From positions 2,242,329-2,306,328 of the forward strand of contig NW_006763133.1 of the NCBI RefSeq assembly GCF_000264905.1: 64,000 bases of DNA. The letters run 5' to 3'. The notes beneath the pieces are model-generated. The model saw only the letters and a program-made list of their open reading frames with translations, did not search any database and was not told the origin of the DNA. The DNA is from Stereum hirsutum FP-91666 SS1 (Eukaryota; Basidiomycota; Agaricomycetes; Russulales; Stereaceae). Shown here in pieces: positions 57,536 through 64,000 of the stretch (position 1 is the first letter of the stretch; every line of letters begins with the position of its first letter). The position numbers and the translations under genes are program-made.

Positions 57536-58164
57536 ATGTTTTGTCATCTTGGGTTCGTTCTGCGTGGATATGTCTGTTTATCTTGTTATACCCTGTATTG
57601 AAACATGTAGCGTACCGGTATAGTCTTGTTTGTGTGCGGCAGACAGCCAATCTGAAACTATTGGCATTGCGATCTGCGGCGAAGTGGCAAAGTTGCCCGC
57701 TCTGGTGCCACACATTCAGAGAACTTAGACCTAGTAATACTTTGCTCGCGTGTATTATGAGCACACTGACCACGATGATATTTCTCCAGACCAATCCTAC
57801 CTAGCCACTCGAGCAAGTATTCCAAATTCGAAATACCAGAACAAAGTCACAAGCTAACCCAGCTACGGAGTAGTAGTAGCACTAAAAGGTAGCATACCGC
57901 AGTCCGAAGAGGTCCGATTGCAACGCATCCGCACAAAAGGCATTACACGGCCAGCAGAAAATATACAAATAACTTCTCAGCACCAAGGAGCCTCCGACGC
58001 CGAGTTCGACTCCCCAAACCCAAGCCCACCCTGGCACCCACCCACAATCTCGGCGACTCAGTCCTCGGAAACTCTCAACCTCCCCCAGCACAACACATCG
58101 CGCCCAAAGACTAGTACTCGAGTGTATATCGCAGCTCTGAGGGGAAGCACGAAACGACAACGTC
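57536..58164. other. Convergent intergenic region: SDR / PRP28
   Basis: About 630 bases of 3' flanks; nothing recognised. Confidence 0.45.
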
Positions 58165-61100
58165 TTACCCCAGGTCGTCCGCCTCCCGCTTGCGCTTCAT
58201 CTCCCTCGACACCTTATGTTGCGCAGACTCGTGTCGGGCGAGCTCCGGCGGGACCTTCGACACCGGGCTCTTGGAGATTTCTGGAATTTCGGGACGAGAA
58301 GGGTTAGCGAGACGTCGATGGGAATGAGGAAGGTGGAGGTGGAAGGTGGAGATAGAGGATTGGGAATGGGGATGGGAATTTGAGTTTGAATGAAGGGAGG
58401 AAAGCGTACCTTGCTTGAGATCGTACCTAGAAAGATGTAAGAGAAAGGAGGAGAGGTCAGATAAGATTGTTCCTCGGCATTCCAAAAGCATTTCAAAAAA
58501 GTCAAAGCAAAAAAGTGTTGGATCGGGGGTTTTCTGTTAGATAGGGGAAAGGGACAGAGAGGAGCAGGGAAGAAAAGTAACAAGGAAGATATGACATACA
58601 TGACCTCATCGTCATCGTTCGTCAAGAACGTGATCGCGACACCTTGCTTGCCCGCACGTCCCGTACGACCTGTATCCAGCCACTCGGTCAGTCAGTCTTC
58701 TAATCGGAGGGAAATGTTGGCAACAACGCACCGATACGATGCACATAAGCCTCGATAGTGTTCGCCATCTGGAAATTAACGACGAGCGACACGTCCTGCA
58801 CATCGATACCACGCCCGGCGAGATCGGTCGCGACGAGGACGTCGGCGTCGCCGTTGCGCAGCGCTTGCAATGCCGCCTCTCGCTGTTCTTGGTTCTTGCC
58901 CGAATGCAGCGTCGACGAGTTCCACTACACGCGATACGAAGTATTAGTATCTGAGAATGAATGGAGTAATTGGAAGGGGAGAAGGGGAGGAGAGGGACGT
59001 ACACCTGCTCGAGAGAGATCCTTCGCGACCTGGTCTGCGGTCTTCTTCTGGTTGACGAAGACGATCATGGGCGGCTGGAACCCTCCATTGTTCAAGATCT
59101 CCAACAGACGTTGCCTTCGCAGCAAGCAAGCGATCAGCAAGCGCTAGCAGTAACAAGGAAGAAAGAAACCAGCAAACGCACTTCTTCTTTTCCTCCCCAA
59201 TAACGAACTCCACCCTCTGATCGACCGTATCGACCGCCCTGCCCGCCTCACCAATCGTAATAATCGCCGGCCTCTTCAAATACTTCCTCGCCAGCCTCTC
59301 CACCGCCGGCGGCATCGTCGCCGAAAACAGCGTCGTCACCCTCGTCCTTCCCACATTAACCATCGTCTCCCCGTCGACGTCCATCCTCTGCCCCGTGTCC
59401 TCGCCCTCCATCGTCTCCGAGGGAAGCTTATCGAGGATGAAGGTCAGGTCGACTTCGAACCCGAGGTGGACCATTCGGTCGGCTTCGTCCATGACGACGT
59501 AGCGGCATTGGGAGAGGACGAGGACGTGTCGCTCGAGGACGTCTTTGAGACGGCCCGGGGTGGCGATGATGATTTCGGCGCCTTCGCGTAGGTTGAATTG
59601 TTGTTCTTCTACGGCTCGCTGTGTATGTGTACAACATCAAATATACACAAATAAACAAAAAAAAAATGGATGAGAGAATGCAAAACGGAGAGGTAGGAGA
59701 GGGATAAGGATCAGACGTACGCCTCCGACAATAGAGACACATTTGAACCCGAGTGGCGTCGCGAACTTGCGCGCCTCAGACTCGATCTGTTGTGCCAATT
59801 CACGCGTCGGGGCTAGGATGAGCGAGTACGGTCCCAGATGCCGGTTCTCGTCCGTGAACGGTGGGAGCTTCGAGATGAAGGTCAACATGGGGATCACGAA
59901 CGCTGCGGTCTTTCCGGAACCTGCACACACACACGCAGCGATTAGCCATTGAACCCTACGGGAATACTGAGTGAAAGAAAGAAAGGACATACCGGTCTCT
60001 GCGATACCTATGATATCGCGATTCTGCAGTCCTATAGGAATAGCCTGTCGTTGAATTGGAGACGGCTCCTTATACCCCACACTATCCACCACATCCAAAA
60101 TCTGCTGAGGAATCGTCGACTCCAACCACGACCTCAACGGATGCGGGATATTACCACCTTCACATGTCAACAAAAACATCAGTCTAACAAACCACGGAAG
60201 AACAAAAAAAGTGAACACGACGAAACGCACCCCTGGCCGCAATACTAAAATCCTCTCTAAATATCCTCCAATCCCTCTCCTTCATATCCTCCAGAGGCTT
60301 CTCCGTCCAATGCCGATCATCATACCCCGCCTTCGCCGCCTTCCTCCTCTCCATCGGATCCGCAAGATTCGGATCCACCGCCGCCCTCGTCTCTCCCTTC
60401 CCCCCCGTCTCACCCTTCCCTGTCCCCGTCCCACCCGCCTCCCTCCTCGCAGCGCTCGAATTCCCCCCATCGTCCATCCCGGCAATATGACCCCTCCCAA
60501 ACATAACCTGCGCGCCCTGCCTCGTCACGCCCTCAGGCAGGATATGGGGCGCATCGGCGGAGCTGAAAGTGTCCTCCTGCTCGTCCCAGTCGAATACGAA
60601 TTTCCGATCGTTCATTTTTCGGATCTTGCGCTTTTTTTTGTCGACGCCTAGATAGCGAGAGCGGATCGCGCTGAGGTCGGAGGAGGTCATGGGGGGGACG
60701 TAGGTTGATGAAGAGTCGGAGGTTGTTGTCGTGTAGGTGGATGTTGAGGTTGGGTGAGAAGAGGGGGTGGGGGTGGAGGCGTGGGAGGGAGGGAGGGAGG
60801 GAGGGGGCATGGATGATGAGGGGGCGGGAGAGGAGGAAGAGGCGGCTGCTGATGGGCCGGTGGGAGGGGCTTTGGAGCGGTCGGCGCGAGGACCTGTGGG
60901 TACGCCGGCGTAGCCTGCTCCTCCTCCTCCTCCGCCGCCCTGGGGAGCAGGTGCTGGAGGCGGAGGAGCAGGACGTCCACGATTATCTCGTCTATTGTAA
61001 CGATCCCGATCCCGACCATCTCGGTCATACCTATCTTCGTCTTCACGGCATTCCATTCATCAGCCCACCTATCTCTAAACACGAAGCAGAACAGAAAAGG

Positions 61101-61529
61101 ACTCACATCTCCCCCCTCCTCCACCACCTCCTCCACCTCCATACCTCCCACCCCCACCCCCACCTCCACCCCCATACGTCCCCCTCGCATCCCTCTCCCT
61201 CGCCCTAAGCTGCTCCGCTTCTCGTTCTAGGGCCTCGCGGTCCCGCTGCACGGAGGTTACTTTCTCTTTTTCTTGGGCGAGTTCGGCGGCGCGGCGGGCT
61301 ATTGCGAGGTTGGCGCGTTCTTCTTTGGAGAGGAATTTTGGCTGTGTGTTGTGGGGGTGGAGGGGGGGTGGGGGTTGTCAGATATTGAAGTACGTGGATG
61401 GGGGAGGAGGTGGGGAGAAGGGAGAGGATGAGGGAAGAGAGAAGAGAGACGGACCTTAGACGCGGCTTCTTTCTCAGCTTTTTGTTTAAGGAGGAGCGAG
61501 TCGATGGAGAGCGGCTCGAGTTTCGACAT
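58165..61529 (-). CDS. PRP28: Pre-mRNA splicing DEAD-box helicase Prp28 (DDX23)
   Basis: The U5-snRNP helicase that swaps U1 for U6 at the 5' splice site. The start [20 protein letters not shown] opens a long N-terminal region with an Arg/Glu-rich segment, a poly-Gly/Tyr stretch, Asp/Arg repeats ([15 protein letters not shown]) and a Pro/Ser-rich linker. The Prp28 signature [19 protein letters not shown] follows, then [14 protein letters not shown] and [18 protein letters not shown]. Helicase motifs are complete: Q motif [18 protein letters not shown], motif [13 protein letters not shown], Ia [13 protein letters not shown], motif [11 protein letters not shown], motif III FSATMPP and motif VI HRIGRTGRAG. 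The C-terminal exons include an 18-base exon spanning YDLKQ. About nine introns. Confidence 0.95.
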
Positions 61530-61533
61530 CGTA

Positions 61534-61559
61534 GTGGTGGTGGTGGTGGTGGTGGTGGT
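61534..61559. repeat. (TGG)n microsatellite next to the PRP28 start codon
   Basis: About nine GTG/TGG units begin five bases upstream of the PRP28 ATG, read as ACC repeats in the PRP28 leader. Length changes could alter the leader but not the protein. Confidence 0.8.
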
Positions 61560-61695
61560 CAGAAACAAGACGTGGCCACATACAGTACGTATGGTGCCAC
61601 ACGCACCCTATCGCGCGGCCACGTGCGCCACAAAAACTTGAATGTAAAATGTCTCTTGAGGGGTTTTGAATTTGAAGCCTTACAGCCTTACAGTC

Positions 61696-62324
61696 ATGTC
61701 TTCGCCCGTAGAGAATAGCAGTCTTTTGTTAGATGAGGAGGATGGGATTACCGAACAGGTCCGTGCTACATCTCACATGGAATTTCTCTCTCTTCATGCT
61801 CAAGTGAATCACGGTAATACAATACAGTTCGAAACCTGCCTCGCACACATCTTCGCAAAATACTGCACGCCCAAACCCTCTCCCTCCCCTCCATCCTCCT
61901 CTCCACCATCTGGAGCGCAGTTGTTGTCCCCACCGGAAGGAGCGTACCTAACCGCCGAAGGTCTCGATGAATGGGCGCGGGATACGAATGGGGCGGAGTT
62001 GAGTGCGGAGGAGAAGGAGGAGATAGGGGAGTATATGGATGTTACGGAGGATGGATGCTTGACGTGAGTTTTTCGATTATCCCATTTCAAAGTTGAGCGA
62101 AGTCGATGAGTTTTTGCGGATGAAGGTTCAAGGGATTTATGCAACTGTATGCATTGCAGACGCAGAACGACGAAGCGGAGACGTGGAAGGATTTGGTATG
62201 TGTCCCTCTCACCGGACCTCTCGCGATCGAGTTCGAATTTATTGACGCAATTGTCTCACAATGGCATTGACAATGACAGGGCAAACACGGTTTCGATCGA
62301 GCTCTCCGTCTTTCCTCGTCATGA
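61696..62324 (+). CDS. Small protein with degenerate EF-hand / Miro-like EF-associated segment
   Basis: Three exons (61696-62063, 62126-62195, 62280-62324) give 160 residues. It begins MSSPVENSSLLLDEEDG. The middle holds SHMEFLSLHAQVNHGNTIQF and a Pro/Ser linker. The C-terminal half holds LTAEGLDEWARDTNGAELS, an EF-hand-like loop DVTEDGCLTFKG and GFMQLYALQTQNDEAETWKDL. The loop keeps Asp at 1 and 5 and Gly at 6 but has Gly in place of the bidentate Glu at 12, so calcium binding is doubtful. The segment after the loop resembles the EF-associated part of Miro GTPases (LTLEGFLFLHTLF-type), with no GTPase here. Function unknown; the gene is convergent with the methyltransferase, 24 bases apart. 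Confidence 0.83.
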
Positions 62325-62348
62325 ACAACCATGATCACGTCGTACTAC

Positions 62349-63212
62349 TTACACTTTCCCCTGCCCCTTCTGCAACACCATCTTCCAAATCTCAATCCCC
62401 TCCCACTCCTCCCTCGCCCACTCCAACCCCGTCTTCCCCATAGCCTTACACACCTTCCTCTGCGACACACGCTCGACAACGAAACCCCAGTCCGATCGCG
62501 CTTCGGCGAGGGCAGCGTCGATGAGCGCAGGATCGCGTCGTTCGAGGCAGATGTAGACCGGAGGAAAACGAGTGGAGCGTTGTTGTTGGGAGGAGGCGAG
62601 ACTGAGGGCGTGCAGGGTGCGGAGGAGGGGGGTGACTAGTTTGGGGGAATAGAGGGTATCGGAGGAGAGGATGAGATCGAACGGGGGACCGAGGAGGTCT
62701 GTTTCATCTGACGGTAGAGGTACTTGTTCGTTTGAGTTTGATGAGGCAACTACGGAGGTATTGTCCCAGCTCCATTTGTCGGGCGGTACTGTCCAGTCGA
62801 GTTCGCGGACTTGGATAGAGCCAGAGCTAGCGGATTCAGAGGGCGCGTTTTGGTGCACGTTGTAGCGGAGAACGGAGGAGATGACGTGGTGTGTGTCTGT
62901 GGCGAGGACGTCGACGCCTATGGAGCTGAGAACGAGACTGAGAGCGGAGGAAGTATGATGGTATGCATTCGAAAAGAAAAGGACGAACGATGTGAGGCCG
63001 ATGCCTGCTCCGAGCTCGATTGCGCGAAGACGGGGAGTGCGACGTGTGGCGAGGGTCTGAGAGAGGAACGCAGCCATGAGCTGGCCGCCGAGCCAGAGGG
63101 CAGTGCCGTTGGATACGCCATCGTCGCGCTGAGCGAGGAGGAAGTCGTTGTCGTGGAAGGGGTAATGAAGAGAGTTAAGGTGCTTTGTGTGCTGAGCGGG
63201 GAGAGCGGCCAT
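62349..63212 (-). CDS. Class I SAM-dependent methyltransferase, METTL21/Methyltransf_16 type
   Basis: A single-exon gene of 287 residues. Features in order: N-terminal substrate-side strand YPFHDNDFLLAQRDDGVSNG, LWLGGQLMAAFLSQTLA, SAM motif I AIELGAGIGLTSFVLFF, acidic residue for the ribose in GVDVLATDTHHVISSVLRYN, motif with PPFDLILSSDTLYSPKLVTP, and the C-terminal VYICLERRDPALIDAAL. The G-A-G-x-G loop and the D-S-D-T-L-Y variant of the family D-x-x-Y motif mark a non-histone lysine methyltransferase of the METTL21 group. Fungal members act on translation factors and other proteins; this one's target is unknown. The ATG at 63212 is chosen because upstream in-frame residues are Arg/Gly-rich and overlap the neighbour's promoter. 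Confidence 0.82.
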   Translation of the reverse strand: MAALPAQHTKHLNSLHYPFHDNDFLLAQRDDGVSNGTALWLGGQLMAAFLSQTLATRRTPRLRAIELGAGIGLTSFVLFFSNAYHHTSSALSLVLSSIGVDVLATDTHHVISSVLRYNVHQNAPSESASSGSIQVRELDWTVPPDKWSWDNTSVVASSNSNEQVPLPSDETDLLGPPFDLILSSDTLYSPKLVTPLLRTLHALSLASSQQQRSTRFPPVYICLERRDPALIDAALAEARSDWGFVVERVSQRKVCKAMGKTGLEWAREEWEGIEIWKMVLQKGQGKV

Positions 63213-63372
63213 GGCTGTCGACGCGAGCTGCCACGAGGCCGCTGCCCTTTTCGTCCGCTCGCTCTCTCCTCTCCTCTCCCCGCCATCGCCATTGCCATCG
63301 TCCCCTTCCCCGCCCACGTCCTGCCGTCGTCGTCGTCGCTGTCGTCTCCACCGCTCACGCTGGCCGTCCGCC

Positions 63373-64000
63373 ATGAAGGCCTTCTTCAACAGATTCAACA
63401 GAGCCCCAAAGGACAAGCTCTCAGACGGCAGCCCCAAGGACGCCGATGGCACTCGCCTGTACTCGAAAGAGAAGCTGCAGCTGCCTCCGCTCCCCGACTG
63501 GCCCCCTCAGCAACAGCAGCAGCGTCCAGGTGGGACTCCCTCCTCACTTGCTTCTACGAAGCCTCTTCCTGAGCTTTCGTCCCGACCGCTCCCTCCGATA
63601 GACGATCCTCCCTCTCCCTTCCCTGACTTTGGCTCTGTAAATACAACCCCAGACCGTCCCCCTCTCTCCGACGTCGCAGAGGAAGACCCCTCCGAAGCAA
63701 ACGTCTCCACCCGCACTTCCGCTGCAAAGCCACCAGCCGACCCTGACTCCACCGGTCGCAGTTCTCGCAAGGCCACCAATGGCAGCGTCAATACCTCGGG
63801 TGCCAACAGCGATATCCAGAAGAAAGTCGCCTTCATCTCTCCCCCACCCACTCCTTCAGGTCTTAATGCGACCCTCCCATCTGTCGCCGAATCTACCGCC
63901 GCCACGAAGACTCCTGTGTCGCGCTTCCAGGGAACGCACGGCAAGGATGCTCGTGGCTCTACCTCTTCTGCTGCCTCCGCTTCTCGAACAGACGTAGGCT
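63373..64000 (+). CDS. N-terminal part of a Pro/Ser-rich disordered protein (cut by window end)
   Basis: An open frame of about 209 codons runs from the ATG to the end of the window without a stop. It begins MKAFFNRFNRAPKDKLSDG, a short basic amphipathic start, then KEKLQLPPLPDWPPQQQQQR, followed by Pro/Ser/Thr-rich sequence with patches such as DIQKKVAFISPPPTPSG. I do not recognise the family, and the informative domains probably lie beyond the window. It is divergent from the methyltransferase gene, with 160 bases between the start codons. Confidence 0.72.
   Translation, partial: MKAFFNRFNRAPKDKLSDGSPKDADGTRLYSKEKLQLPPLPDWPPQQQQQRPGGTPSSLASTKPLPELSSRPLPPIDDPPSPFPDFGSVNTTPDRPPLSDVAEEDPSEANVSTRTSAAKPPADPDSTGRSSRKATNGSVNTSGANSDIQKKVAFISPPPTPSGLNATLPSVAESTAATKTPVSRFQGTHGKDARGSTSSAASASRTDVG

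Noticed and set aside
56705..57547. 280-codon open frame on the minus strand
   Set aside because: It is exactly antisense to the SDR gene, rich in Arg and Gly, and has no domain; a shadow of the GC-rich coding strand.

Overview
The window is nuclear DNA of a filamentous basidiomycete, most likely an Agaricomycete. It carries about 25 protein genes on both strands. Nearly all are split by many short GT-AG introns, mostly 50-75 bases, often with very small exons. The gene set is fungal: kynurenine-route genes, a PalI/Sur7 protein, an Hrk1/Sat4-type kinase, a fungal Hv1 channel and Pmp3. I found no rRNA, tRNA, CRISPR array or intact transposon. Coordinates for spliced genes run from start codon to stop codon, and exon joins were read by hand from frame, splice sites and family conservation.

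Layout. 1-12.5 kb: 5' part of a USP7/Ubp15 deubiquitinase (-), thioredoxin (-), a 1656-residue disordered protein (+), DNA primase large subunit PRI2 (+) and an Hv1 voltage-gated proton channel (-). 13.4-25.6 kb: a multi-span membrane protein with a long tail, a secreted DUF1524/HNH-type nuclease, a FUN14 protein, rRNA methyltransferase NOP2, a small secreted protein (all +) and a PalI/Sur7 protein (-). 26.7-32.9 kb: an Ala/Glu/Pro-rich protein (+), eIF2B epsilon (+) and Pmp3 (-). 33.9-39.0 kb: three kynurenine-pathway genes side by side. 39.7-48.2 kb: an AT-hook protein (-), the ER lectin Yos9/OS-9 (+) and a Hal/Hrk-type kinase (-). 48.2-56.5 kb: a gene-poor stretch with a decayed tandem repeat array near 51.6-52.8 kb. 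56.5-64 kb: a short-chain dehydrogenase without its catalytic Ser and Tyr (+), the spliceosomal helicase PRP28 (-), a degenerate EF-hand protein (+), a class I methyltransferase (-) and the start of an unrecognised disordered protein (+), cut by the window end.

Genes that work together. The clearest unit is kynurenine formamidase (BNA7), kynureninase (BNA5) and kynurenine 3-monooxygenase (BNA4). They catalyse three consecutive steps from N-formylkynurenine to 3-hydroxyanthranilate, the route to de novo NAD. BNA5 and BNA4 share a 258-base divergent promoter with three copies of ATCCGG. The other neighbours look like unrelated housekeeping genes.

Most notable: the kynurenine cluster; a seven-exon PMP3 gene for only 57 residues with an inferred 5-base microexon; a probable SDR pseudoenzyme; two inferred GC-AG introns; and the decayed repeat array. 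I did not find a system that I can call new with confidence.
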